Source of the DNA: Nocardia coubleae NBRC 108252
Lineage (GTDB): Bacteria > Actinomycetota > Actinomycetes > Mycobacteriales > Mycobacteriaceae
Assembly (NCBI RefSeq): GCF_001612805.1
Contig: NZ_BDBD01000008.1
Location: forward strand, 62,001-126,000
Direction of reading: 5' to 3'
Length of the DNA: 64,000 bases
Of this stretch, positions 44,763-52,597 are shown in pieces; the first letter of the stretch is position 1, and each line of letters opens with the position of its first letter. Under the pieces are notes generated by a model, which was not told the DNA's origin, did not search any database, and saw only the letters and a list, made by a program, of their open reading frames with translations. The translations under genes and the position numbers were made by a program.

Positions 44763-44790
44763 GGGTACCTAGAGATACCCGGCGGGTATC
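44763..44790. promoter_or_regulatory. LysR operator with three half-sites
   Basis: GGGTACC (44763-44769), then GATACCC (44774-44780), then GGC and GGGTATC (44784-44790). The last two form a perfect 7-bp inverted repeat with a T-N11-A core as expected for LysR proteins. The region lies between the divergent SDR and LysR starts; the third half-site is close to the LysR promoter. Confidence 0.6.
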
Positions 44791-44812
44791 ACCGGGTGGA
44801 TACAGTGGGCGC

Positions 44813-45700
44813 GTGGACGACCTGGAGACCCGTGAGCTGCGGTACTTCGTGGCGGTGGCCGAGGAACTGCACTTCGGGCGTGCTGCCCAGCGACTCGGGA
44901 TCGCGCAGCCGCCGCTCTCGCGGGCGATCCGGCAGCTGGAACGTCGGCTCGGCGTTCAGCTTCTCGACCGGGACCGGCGGGGCGTGGCGTTGACCGGCGC
45001 GGGCGATGTGCTGCTGCACGAAGCCCGCCTCGCCCTCGACGCGGTCGCATCCGCTGCTCGACGGACCCGGCGGGCGGCGGATCGACAACGACCCCTTGTG
45101 CTGGTGACGAAAGCCGGTGCGTCGCACGAGCTGCTGCAACGGCTTCTCGCCGCGTCGGCAGCCCGCTCCGATACGGCACCGGTGGAAGTTCTCCTGTGCG
45201 AGGTCGGTGAGCAGGCACGATTCCTGCGCAACGGGCGCGCGGACGTGGCCCTGATGCACCGGCCGGTCGATGACCTCGCCGGGTTCGACACCGAAGACAT
45301 CTGCACCGAGGGCCAGGTCGCCCTCCTCCCGGCGGGACATCCACTCGCCGCACGTCCACAGCTCACCCTCGCGGACGTGACCGACGTGCCCGGCCTCCCC
45401 ATCGCGCGATGGCCCCGGCTCGACGGCTCCTACCCCGACGGTCCCGGGCCCGAAGTGCGCACCCAGTCACAACTCGCGCAGCTCGTGGCGCTCGGCAAGA
45501 CCCTGCTCGTCATCCCGGCCTCGAGCCGCGCCTGGCAGTGGCCCGACCATGTCGCGGTACCCGTCGTCGACGCCCCGGAGATCACCACCGTCCTCGCCTG
45601 GCCTGCCGACAACCGTGCACCGGCCCTCGCCGCACTGGCCCGAGCCGCGGCCGAGCTTCGCACCATGCCACCAGCTGCGGCCCGGACAGCGGCACGGTAA
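44813..45700 (+). CDS. LysR-family transcriptional regulator
   Basis: A 295-residue regulator. The winged helix-turn-helix is at residues about 7-45 (LRYFVAVAEELHFGRAAQRLGIAQPPLSRAIRQLE). The rest is the periplasmic-binding-like effector domain. GTG 44813 starts the protein directly at the LysR signature, and TACAGT (44801-44806) is 6 nt upstream, so it is probably leaderless. A longer in-frame sequence is the shadow of the SDR gene. The stop TAA ends exactly where the 28-bp tandem repeat begins. Confidence 0.88.
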   Translation: MDDLETRELRYFVAVAEELHFGRAAQRLGIAQPPLSRAIRQLERRLGVQLLDRDRRGVALTGAGDVLLHEARLALDAVASAARRTRRAADRQRPLVLVTKAGASHELLQRLLAASAARSDTAPVEVLLCEVGEQARFLRNGRADVALMHRPVDDLAGFDTEDICTEGQVALLPAGHPLAARPQLTLADVTDVPGLPIARWPRLDGSYPDGPGPEVRTQSQLAQLVALGKTLLVIPASSRAWQWPDHVAVPVVDAPEITTVLAWPADNRAPALAALARAAAELRTMPPAAARTAAR

Positions 45701-45840
45701 CGGACGACCGCCGGTACGGAACCCCAAGCGGACGACCGCCGGTACGGAACGCCTAGCGGACTACTGCAGGTGCGACACGCCTAGCGGACGACTGCGGGTA
45801 CGGAACTGCCGGCAGACGACGGCGGGCACGGCACAGTAAT
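45701..45840. repeat. five tandem 28-bp degenerate repeats
   Basis: Exactly 140 bp made of five 28-bp units starting the base after the LysR stop. Consensus is near CGGACGACnGCnGGTACGG followed by AACnCCnAG; units 1, 2 and 4 are closest, units 3 and 5 more diverged. The period is not a multiple of three. The repeats lie between the convergent LysR and sirohydrochlorin chelatase genes, and the chelatase stop codon lies in a similar CTAGTGGACG sequence, suggesting the array may once have extended further. No spacers, so not CRISPR. Confidence 0.8.
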
Positions 45841-45877
45841 CGCGCGCGTGTTCGCGGCGTGCCCGAAAGCGCAAGTC

Positions 45878-46624
45878 CTAGTGGACGTTCGCGCGGGCGA
45901 GTTCGTGAGCGGCGGTGCGGTAGCGGTCGGCGATGAGACGGACTACCGCGGGGTGGACGCCGATCGGTTCGGCGACGCCGTCGGCACCCGCGTCGTGCAG
46001 GCGCTGATGGAACAGGCCGTGGGCCAGCAGGTACGACGCGATGAACACCCGCTGCGAGCCCGATTCACGCAGGGCGGCAACAACTTCCGGGACGCGCGGG
46101 GCGCCGGTGGCCACGTAGGCGATCCGGACCGGGGTGGCGAGCTGCTCGGCGAGCATCCCGGCCGCGCGCCGAACATCTTGGCGTGCACGGGAATCCGACG
46201 AACCGGCGGCCGCGAAGACCACCGCGTCTCCGGGCTGCCAGCCGGCGGCGCGCAGGCGCATCGCCATGATCCTGGTCAGTGCGGGGTCAGGACCCATGGC
46301 GGGGGTCACCGCGACGGCGGTGTGTCCGCTCTCGGCCACCTCACGCGGAACGTCCTGATACACGTGGTAACCCGAGGCCAGGAACGCCGGGACCACCACG
46401 GCCGGGCCGTCGAGGTCACGCAGCACCTCCGACGGCGACGGGCCGAGCACATCGACGAAAGCGGTGCGCAGCAACGGGTTCGGGCCGGTGGTGTCCATGC
46501 CGCAACCCAGTTCGGCGCCGACCGCGTCGGCGAGGGCGGCGATCATCTCCACCCCGCGCGCGCTGCGGGTGCCGTGCGCGACGAGCACGAGGGCCGGCTC
46601 ACCCGGCCGCGCCGCGCTCACCAC
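45878..46624 (-). CDS. sirohydrochlorin chelatase-like protein (CbiX/SirB)
   Basis: A 248-residue two-domain chelatase fold. The first domain has the active-site LVAHGTRSARG and the second VPAFLASGYHVYQDVPRE, plus a third conserved stretch IASYLLAHGLFHQRLHDAG; histidines in AHGT and GYHV are the expected metal ligands. It would insert Fe into sirohydrochlorin to make siroheme for NirB. GTG 46624 (or GTG 46621) starts it, overlapping the upstream regulator gene. In M. tuberculosis a similar gene (Rv0259c) sits next to the nnaR homologue Rv0260c. Confidence 0.87.
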   Translation of the reverse strand: MVSAARPGEPALVLVAHGTRSARGVEMIAALADAVGAELGCGMDTTGPNPLLRTAFVDVLGPSPSEVLRDLDGPAVVVPAFLASGYHVYQDVPREVAESGHTAVAVTPAMGPDPALTRIMAMRLRAAGWQPGDAVVFAAAGSSDSRARQDVRRAAGMLAEQLATPVRIAYVATGAPRVPEVVAALRESGSQRVFIASYLLAHGLFHQRLHDAGADGVAEPIGVHPAVVRLIADRYRTAAHELARANVH

Positions 46625-47856
46625 ACCCCGATCGTCTGGCTCCGCGCCGACCGCGCGGGAGTGCCGATGCCGGCGGCGTGCGGCGGCTGCACCGGCGGAC
46701 GCGACGGCGCGTCGGAGCAGTCGGCCGCGTCGAGAGCGAGGCGGTAACCGCGCTTCACCACGGTCTGAATGGCTTTCGGTGTGCCGAGTCCCGCGCGCAG
46801 GCGGGCGATCGCGGTTTCCACCGCATGGGTGTCGTCGCCACCGCCGGGCAGCGCCGACAGCAGGTCCTCGCGCGACACCACTCGCCCGGGCTGACGGGCC
46901 AGCGACCGCATCAACGCCATCGGCGCGGGTGCGAGCTGACGAACCTCACCGTCGACGACAACGCAGCCACCGCGCACGCTGATGTGGTGCCCGGCCGCGT
47001 AGATCCGGTTGGCCCGGCGCGGCAGTTCCTCGGCCACGTGGCGGGCGAGCGCACCGAGCCGTGCCCGGCCGGGCATGGTCGTCGGCACGCCGAGTTCTTC
47101 CAGCGGTGCGGCGGTGATCGGACCGACACAGGCGGCGAGCACTCGTCCGCGCAGGGCGTGCAGCACCGACTCGAGCAGCCCGGTTTCCTTGGCGCGCATG
47201 AGAAGTGAGGCCACGGCGGGTGCACTGGTGAAGGTGACGCAGTCGAGGCTGCCGGAGATGATCGCGTCGATCATCGAGTCCATCGGCCCACGATCGGCCG
47301 GCGGCTCCCACCGGTACACGGGCACCGGAACCACGTCGGCGCCCGCACAGCGCAGCACCTCGCAGAAGTCGGGCACCGGTTCCCACTCGGTGGTCGCACC
47401 GTGCAACTGCACAGCGATGCGCACGCCCTCGACACCCTCGGCGAGCAGGTGGTCGAGCACCTCGGCCGACGACTCGGACGCGGGCGACCACTCTTCGCGC
47501 AGCTCAGCGGCCCGGATGGCGCCCTTGGCCTTGGGCCCACGGGCGAGCATGCGGGTGGCGGCAAGGGTGTCACGCAGCGATTCGGCCAGCCCCCACCCCT
47601 CGGCGGCTTCCATCCAGCCGCGGAAACCGATGCCGGTGGTGGCCACCGTGATGGCGGGCGGGTCGGCGATGAGCTGTTCGGTGACCCGCTCGAGTTCGGT
47701 GTCGTCGGCGAGCGGGATGATGCGGATGGCCGGGGCGCTCACCACGGTGGCGCCACGACGGGTGAGCAGGGTGCCGAATTCCTCGGCGCGACGAGCAGCG
47801 GTGATACCGATGGTGAAACCGGCGAGACAGGGTCCCGCTTCGGGCACAGAATTCAT
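46618..47856 (-). CDS. nnaR: HemD-like transcription factor NnaR
   Basis: A 412-residue protein. Residues 1 to about 270 have the uroporphyrinogen-III synthase (HemD) fold, with FTIGITAARRAEEFGTLL at the start and FTSAPAVASLL late in the domain. Residues about 285-380 are an OmpR-type winged helix (VVSREDLLSAL, AVETAIARLRAGLG, VVKRGYRL). This two-part protein is the known architecture of NnaR, which acts with GlnR to switch on narK and nirBD in response to nitrate. Its start overlaps the nirD stop (ATGA), and its stop overlaps the chelatase start. Confidence 0.85.
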   Translation of the reverse strand: MNSVPEAGPCLAGFTIGITAARRAEEFGTLLTRRGATVVSAPAIRIIPLADDTELERVTEQLIADPPAITVATTGIGFRGWMEAAEGWGLAESLRDTLAATRMLARGPKAKGAIRAAELREEWSPASESSAEVLDHLLAEGVEGVRIAVQLHGATTEWEPVPDFCEVLRCAGADVVPVPVYRWEPPADRGPMDSMIDAIISGSLDCVTFTSAPAVASLLMRAKETGLLESVLHALRGRVLAACVGPITAAPLEELGVPTTMPGRARLGALARHVAEELPRRANRIYAAGHHISVRGGCVVVDGEVRQLAPAPMALMRSLARQPGRVVSREDLLSALPGGGDDTHAVETAIARLRAGLGTPKAIQTVVKRGYRLALDAADCSDAPSRPPVQPPHAAGIGTPARSARSQTIGVW

Positions 47857-48230
47857 GAAGTCACCGGTTCGTTCGACACCGAGACGATGCCTGCGTCGAG
47901 TCGCACGGCATACACCGGCAGCGACTGGGTCTCATCGTCGAGGCAGCGGCCGTCGATGAGGGAGAAAGCCTGCTTGAGCAGCGGCGAGGCCACCACCGGG
48001 ACCCCGCCCCGGTCGCCGACGATGCCGCGCGACATGACCGCGGCCCGGCCGAACGGATCGACATTGCCCACGGCGGTCAGCGTGCCGTCGGGTAGCAGGA
48101 ACAGGGCGGCCTGCTTGCCGCCGTCGAGCAGGACCGCAACGCCGCGTCCCGGAATAAGGAAATCGAGTCGGCACGCCTGGGTCCAGGTCGTGGTCTCGGT
48201 GGTGATGGTGGGTGTGTCGATAACGGTCAT
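47853..48230 (-). CDS. nirD: nitrite reductase (NADH) small subunit
   Basis: A 125-residue Rieske-like fold protein. Like other NirD it lacks the four Rieske ligands, so it binds no iron-sulfur cluster and serves as a structural partner of NirB. Typical segments are ACRLDFLIPGRGVAVLL, GNVDPFGRAAVMSRGIVG and YAVRLDAGIVSV. It starts 63 nt after nirB and ends overlapping nnaR. Confidence 0.95.
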   Translation of the reverse strand: MTVIDTPTITTETTTWTQACRLDFLIPGRGVAVLLDGGKQAALFLLPDGTLTAVGNVDPFGRAAVMSRGIVGDRGGVPVVASPLLKQAFSLIDGRCLDDETQSLPVYAVRLDAGIVSVSNEPVTS

Positions 48231-48293
48231 CGGTTCCTCCTCCGAACGCCTTACCTATTGGTACAGGCGCCCTGTTTCCACAGGGTTAAGCGC

Positions 48294-50840
48294 TTATTTC
48301 CCGGCTGCTGCTGTGTCCGAGCCAACACCGGCGGGCATCCCCGGCAAGCCCAGAAGCACTGGCACCTTGCGTTCGCCGCTCTCGTCGAAGGCGATCGTCG
48401 GGTCGGCCTCGTCAGGGGCATTGACGAAGGAGACGAAGCGCGACAGCTTGTTCTCGTCCTCGAGCACCGCGGCCCACTCGTCCTTGTATCCGTCGACGTG
48501 CTTGGCCATGGCGGCCTCGAGGTCGGCGGCGATGCCGAGGCTGTCGTCGCACACGACGGCCTTGAGGTAGTCCATGCCGCCTTCGAGGGCCTCCTGCCAG
48601 GGCGCGGTGCGCTGCAGGCGGTCGGCGGTGCGGATGTAGAACATCAGGTAGCGGTCGATGTAGCGGATCAGCGTCTCGTCGTCGAGGTCGCCTGCCAGCA
48701 GCACGGCGTGCTTGGGGGTGAGACCACCGTTGCCGCCGACATAGAGGTTCCAGCCGTTCTCGGTGGCGATCACGCCGACGTCCTTGCCACGGGCTTCGGC
48801 GCATTCACGCGCGCAGCCCGACACCGCCAGCTTCAGCTTGTGCGGCGAACGCAGACCCCGGTAGCGCTTCTCGAGCAGCACGGCCATGCCGACCGAGTCC
48901 TGCTGGCCGTAGCGGCACCAGGTGGAACCGACGCAGCTCTTCACGGTGCGCAGCGACTTGCCGTAGGCGTGCCCGGATTCCATGCCCGCGTCGACCAGGC
49001 GCTTCCAGATCAGCGGCAGCTGCTCGACGCGGGCGCCGAACAGGTCGATGCGCTGACCGCCGGTGACCTTCACGTACAGGTCGAATTCCTTGGCGACCTC
49101 GCCGATCACGATCAGCTGTTCGGCGGTCACCTCACCACCGGGCATGCGCGGCACCACCGAGTAGGTGCCGTTCTTCTGCAGGTTCGCCAGGAAGTGGTCG
49201 TTGGTGTCCTGCAGCGCGGCCTGCTCGCCTTCGAGGATGTGGTCGCTCGAGGTGGAGGCGAGGATCGAGGCGACGGTCGGCTTGCAGATATCGCAGCCCG
49301 AGCCCTTGCCGTGCTTGGCGATGAGCTCCGAAAACGTCCGAATGCCAGTGACATTCACGATGTCGAACAGTTCGGCACGCGACTGCTCGAAGTGCTCACA
49401 CAGCGCCTTGGACAGCGCCACACCGGACTGCTCCAGCAGCTTCTTGATCATCGGCACACAGCCACCGCAGGAGGTACCCGCGTTGGTGCAGCCCTTCACG
49501 GCCGGGATATCGCAGGCGCCCTCGGCGATGGCGCCGCAGATGGCGCCCTTGCTCACGTTGTTGCAGGAGCAGATCTGCGCGTCGTCGGGCAGCGCGTCGG
49601 CGCCCAGTTCGGCGCCGGCCGGGGAGATCAGCGAGGCCGGGTCGGCGGGCAGCGGACGCCCGACCAGCGGACGCAGCGCGGCGTAGGCCGACGCGTCGCC
49701 GACCAGGATGCCGCCGAGCAGGATCTCGGCGTTGTCGGAGACGACGAGCTTGGCGTAGGTGCCCTTGGCGGCGTCGTGCAGCACCACCGACAGCGCGCCC
49801 TCGGTGGTGGCGTGCGCGTCACCGAAGGAGGCCACGTCCACGCCCATCAGCTTCAGCTTGGTCGACATGTCGGCACCGGGGAACTCGCCCGCACCGCCCA
49901 GCAGGCGGTCGGCGACGATCTCGGCGGTGGTGTAACCGGGCGCGACCAGGCCGTAGCAGACGCCCTCGACGGCGGCGCATTCACCGATCGCGTAGATGTC
50001 GGGGTCCGAGGACCGCAGGCCGAGATCGGTGAGAATGCCTCCGCGCGGGCCGATTTCGAGCCCGGCCTCCTTGGCGACGGAGTCGTGCGGGCGGATACCG
50101 GCGGAGAACACCACCAGCGAGGCGTGGATCTCGGACTCGTCGGACAGGTGCAGCTTGACCCCGCCGGTCTCCTCCTCGATCGACTCGATCTTGGCGGTGC
50201 CGACCCCGGTGTGCACGTTCAGGCCGATGTCGGAGACCAGCTTCTCCAGGATCGCGCCACCACCGGCGTCGACCTGGGCGGGCATCAGGCGGTCGTTGTA
50301 CTCGATGACGTGCGGGGTCATGCCCATCAGGCGCAGCGCGTTGGCCGCCTCCAGGCCGAGCAGGCCACCGCCGATCACCACACCGTGCGCGCCGGGTCCG
50401 GCCTTCTCGGCCGCGGCGCGGATGCCGTCCAGGTCTTCGATGGTGCGGTAGACGAAGCACTCGGGCAGGTCGTGGCCGGGCACCGGCGGCACGAAGGCGT
50501 AGGAACCGGTGGCCATCACCAGCGCGTCGTAGGCGATGACGTCACCGGTGGAGGTGGTGACGGTTTTGGCCGCGCGGTCGATGGACTCGCCGCGCTGGCC
50601 GAGCCGCAGCTCCACCAGCTCGTCGCCCTCGTACATGTTGCCCGGCAGCGCCAGGTCGTCGGGGTTCCAGTTGCCGACGTAGTAGGACAGGCCGACGCGG
50701 TCGTAGGCGGGCAGCTTCTCCTCGGAGAGCACGACCACGCGCCACTGTCCGGCGTCGTCGCGCGAGCGAAGGGCCTCGACGAAGCGGTGTCCGACCATGC
50801 CGTGGCCGACCACGACCACTGTCTTGCGAGTGCTGTTCAT
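48294..50840 (-). CDS. nirB: nitrite reductase (NADH) large subunit
   Basis: An 848-residue assimilatory-type nitrite reductase. The N-terminal FAD/NADH domain has VVGHGMVGHRFVEAL at residue 10 and GGGLLGLEAANAL in the middle. A BFD-like [2Fe-2S] domain has CSCNNVSKG and CTNAGTSCGGC. The C-terminal sulfite/nitrite reductase half has the siroheme/[4Fe-4S] cysteines in GSTWCRYG and SGCARECAEA. It reduces nitrite to ammonia with NADH. Length is normal. The frame is preceded by a ribosome site (GAGGTCA) and lies 30 nt after narK, so it is in one operon. Confidence 0.97.
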   Translation of the reverse strand: MNSTRKTVVVVGHGMVGHRFVEALRSRDDAGQWRVVVLSEEKLPAYDRVGLSYYVGNWNPDDLALPGNMYEGDELVELRLGQRGESIDRAAKTVTTSTGDVIAYDALVMATGSYAFVPPVPGHDLPECFVYRTIEDLDGIRAAAEKAGPGAHGVVIGGGLLGLEAANALRLMGMTPHVIEYNDRLMPAQVDAGGGAILEKLVSDIGLNVHTGVGTAKIESIEEETGGVKLHLSDESEIHASLVVFSAGIRPHDSVAKEAGLEIGPRGGILTDLGLRSSDPDIYAIGECAAVEGVCYGLVAPGYTTAEIVADRLLGGAGEFPGADMSTKLKLMGVDVASFGDAHATTEGALSVVLHDAAKGTYAKLVVSDNAEILLGGILVGDASAYAALRPLVGRPLPADPASLISPAGAELGADALPDDAQICSCNNVSKGAICGAIAEGACDIPAVKGCTNAGTSCGGCVPMIKKLLEQSGVALSKALCEHFEQSRAELFDIVNVTGIRTFSELIAKHGKGSGCDICKPTVASILASTSSDHILEGEQAALQDTNDHFLANLQKNGTYSVVPRMPGGEVTAEQLIVIGEVAKEFDLYVKVTGGQRIDLFGARVEQLPLIWKRLVDAGMESGHAYGKSLRTVKSCVGSTWCRYGQQDSVGMAVLLEKRYRGLRSPHKLKLAVSGCARECAEARGKDVGVIATENGWNLYVGGNGGLTPKHAVLLAGDLDDETLIRYIDRYLMFYIRTADRLQRTAPWQEALEGGMDYLKAVVCDDSLGIAADLEAAMAKHVDGYKDEWAAVLEDENKLSRFVSFVNAPDEADPTIAFDESGERKVPVLLGLPGMPAGVGSDTAAAGK

Positions 50841-50870
50841 GAGAGTGACCTCCTGGATTGTGGTCGGTTG

Positions 50871-52331
50871 TCAGCGAGCCGACGACTTGGCCGACGAAGC
50901 GGTGGATTCGGCCTCGAGGACCAGGTTTTCGGCCTCGACCACGACGTCGGAGCCGGAGACCAGGGACGTGGAGCGGGGACGGCGCAGGAACACGGCCCAG
51001 GTGACGACCGCGCAGACCACGTAGAAGGCGAGGAACACCCAGAACGCGGTGGTGGCCGAGGCGGTGCTGGCATAGGAGCTGCGCAGCACCATGTTGATGC
51101 CGACACCACCCAGGGTGCCGATCGCGCCGACGAAGCCGATCAGGGCGCCGCCGGCGTTCTGCGACCAGGCGGCCTGCTCGGCCCGCGAGCCCGGCAGGCT
51201 CTTGGACTTGGCCTCGAACACCGACGGGATGATCTTGGTGACGGCACCGTTGCCGAAACCGGACAGGACGAACAAGGCGATGAAGCCGATGACCAGGAAG
51301 GTCATGGTGGCGCCGGAGGCGACCCCGTTGTTGCGGTCGGCCATCGTCGAGGCGGCGATCACGATCAGCGCGGCGGCCATCATGGCGCCGAACGTGCCGA
51401 GCGCAACCCTGCTGCCGCCGATGCGGTCGGCCAGCTTGCCGCCGTAGGGGCGCGACAGCGAACCGAGCAACGGGCCGATGAACGCGATCGAGGCGGCGTG
51501 GATCGCGGCCTGGGTGGCGGTGTCGCCACCTGCCTTGAAGCTGATCTGCAGGATCTGGCCGAAGGCGAAGCTGTAGCCGATGAACGAACCGAACGTGCCG
51601 ATGTAGAGGAAGGCGATGGCGTAGGACTGCGGCACCCGCAGCGCCTTGACCATGTAGGACAGGTCGGCCTTCTGGTTGCGCAGGTTGTCCATGTACAGGG
51701 CGGCGCCGACCGCGGTCAGACCGACGAGGACCAGGTAGATCGCGCAGACGAGGTAGGCGTAGTCGCCGCCGAGGATGACCAGCACCAGCAGACCGAGCAG
51801 CTGGATCACCGGGACGCCGATATTGCCGCCACCGGCGTTCATGCCGAGCGCCCAGCCCTTGAGTCGCTGCGGGTAGAAGGCGTTGATATTGGTCATCGAC
51901 GAGGCGAAGTTGCCACCACCGACACCGGCGAACGCGGCCACGATCAAAAAGGTCGTGTACGAGGTGTCCGGCTGGGTGACGAAGTACAGGGTCAGCACCA
52001 GCGGCACCAGCAGCAGCAGCGCGCTGAAGATCGTCCAGTTGCGGCCGCCGAAGCGGGCGGTGGCCACGGTGTAGGGGATCCGCAGGAATCCGCCGACCAG
52101 CGTCGGCATGGCGACGAGGAAGAACTTGCCCGCCGCATCGATGCCGAACTTGTCGGTCGGCATGAACAGCACCATCACCGACCAGATCGACCACACCGAG
52201 AACCCGACGTGCTCGGCGATGACCGACCAGATCAGGTTGCGCTTGGCAACGTCCTTGCCGCCGGCCTCCCAGGCCGCGACATCTTCGGCATCCCAGTGCT
52301 CGATGTCGTGGTTACGCTTCAGCGTGCTCAA
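50871..52331 (-). CDS. narK: nitrate/nitrite transporter (NarK family MFS)
   Basis: A 486-residue 12-helix MFS protein. NarK signatures are seen: GGGNFASSMTNINAFYP and NAGGGNIGVPVIQL (the first nitrate signature), and SGFGNGAVTKIIPSVF plus the late GGALIGFVGAIGTLGG (the second). It carries nitrate in or nitrite out. I take TTG 52331 as start because GGGAGG lies 6 nt upstream; the only in-frame ATG (52361) lies inside that ribosome site region. Gene order narK-nirB-nirD-nnaR mirrors the GlnR/NnaR controlled cluster of mycobacteria. Confidence 0.92.
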   Translation of the reverse strand: MSTLKRNHDIEHWDAEDVAAWEAGGKDVAKRNLIWSVIAEHVGFSVWSIWSVMVLFMPTDKFGIDAAGKFFLVAMPTLVGGFLRIPYTVATARFGGRNWTIFSALLLLVPLVLTLYFVTQPDTSYTTFLIVAAFAGVGGGNFASSMTNINAFYPQRLKGWALGMNAGGGNIGVPVIQLLGLLVLVILGGDYAYLVCAIYLVLVGLTAVGAALYMDNLRNQKADLSYMVKALRVPQSYAIAFLYIGTFGSFIGYSFAFGQILQISFKAGGDTATQAAIHAASIAFIGPLLGSLSRPYGGKLADRIGGSRVALGTFGAMMAAALIVIAASTMADRNNGVASGATMTFLVIGFIALFVLSGFGNGAVTKIIPSVFEAKSKSLPGSRAEQAAWSQNAGGALIGFVGAIGTLGGVGINMVLRSSYASTASATTAFWVFLAFYVVCAVVTWAVFLRRPRSTSLVSGSDVVVEAENLVLEAESTASSAKSSAR

Positions 52332-52459
52332 GTTGGGCCTCCCAAAAGTGCGATGGCCCAACGGTAGGAAATGGGTATTGCCGAAATGCTGCGGGAAATT
52401 GCGCTTGAATCAACGGTTTCTCACGCCGCCCCGGTCACAGGGGTGAGATCAGCCCTTTT

Positions 52460-52486
52460 GTTTCGGGCATGTGACACAACGGTTTC
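52460..52486 (-). promoter_or_regulatory. GlnR-like box upstream of narK
   Basis: Read on the minus strand the sequence is GAAAC-n6-GTCAC-n6-GAAAC, matching the GlnR pattern of alternating GTnAC and GAAAC half-sites spaced by six bases. It lies about 130 bp upstream of the narK start, a usual distance for an activator. A less perfect extra half-site (CTTAC, 5-bp gap) precedes it. Confidence 0.65.
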
Positions 52487-52597
52487 CGCACGTAAGAAGG
52501 CGGCCGGAAATCATTCGAAACGCCCGTGAGGGTGTGATGTAGGTAGCATCGACCCGAACGCACCATTACGCAACTCGAACGGTGAGTTTTCTTCCGC

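Noticed and set aside
45701..45840. 28-bp repeats as a CRISPR array
   Set aside because: Units are directly abutting with no spacers and no cas genes nearby.
47853..48230. NirD with missing Rieske ligands as a broken gene
   Set aside because: Absence of the four ligands is normal for NirD, so this is not damage.
48258..52367. 1369-codon open frame on the plus strand across nirB and narK
   Set aside because: It lies antisense to two clear genes and has an Ala/Gly/Arg/His/Val-rich composition expected from GC-rich third-position bias; no domain is seen.
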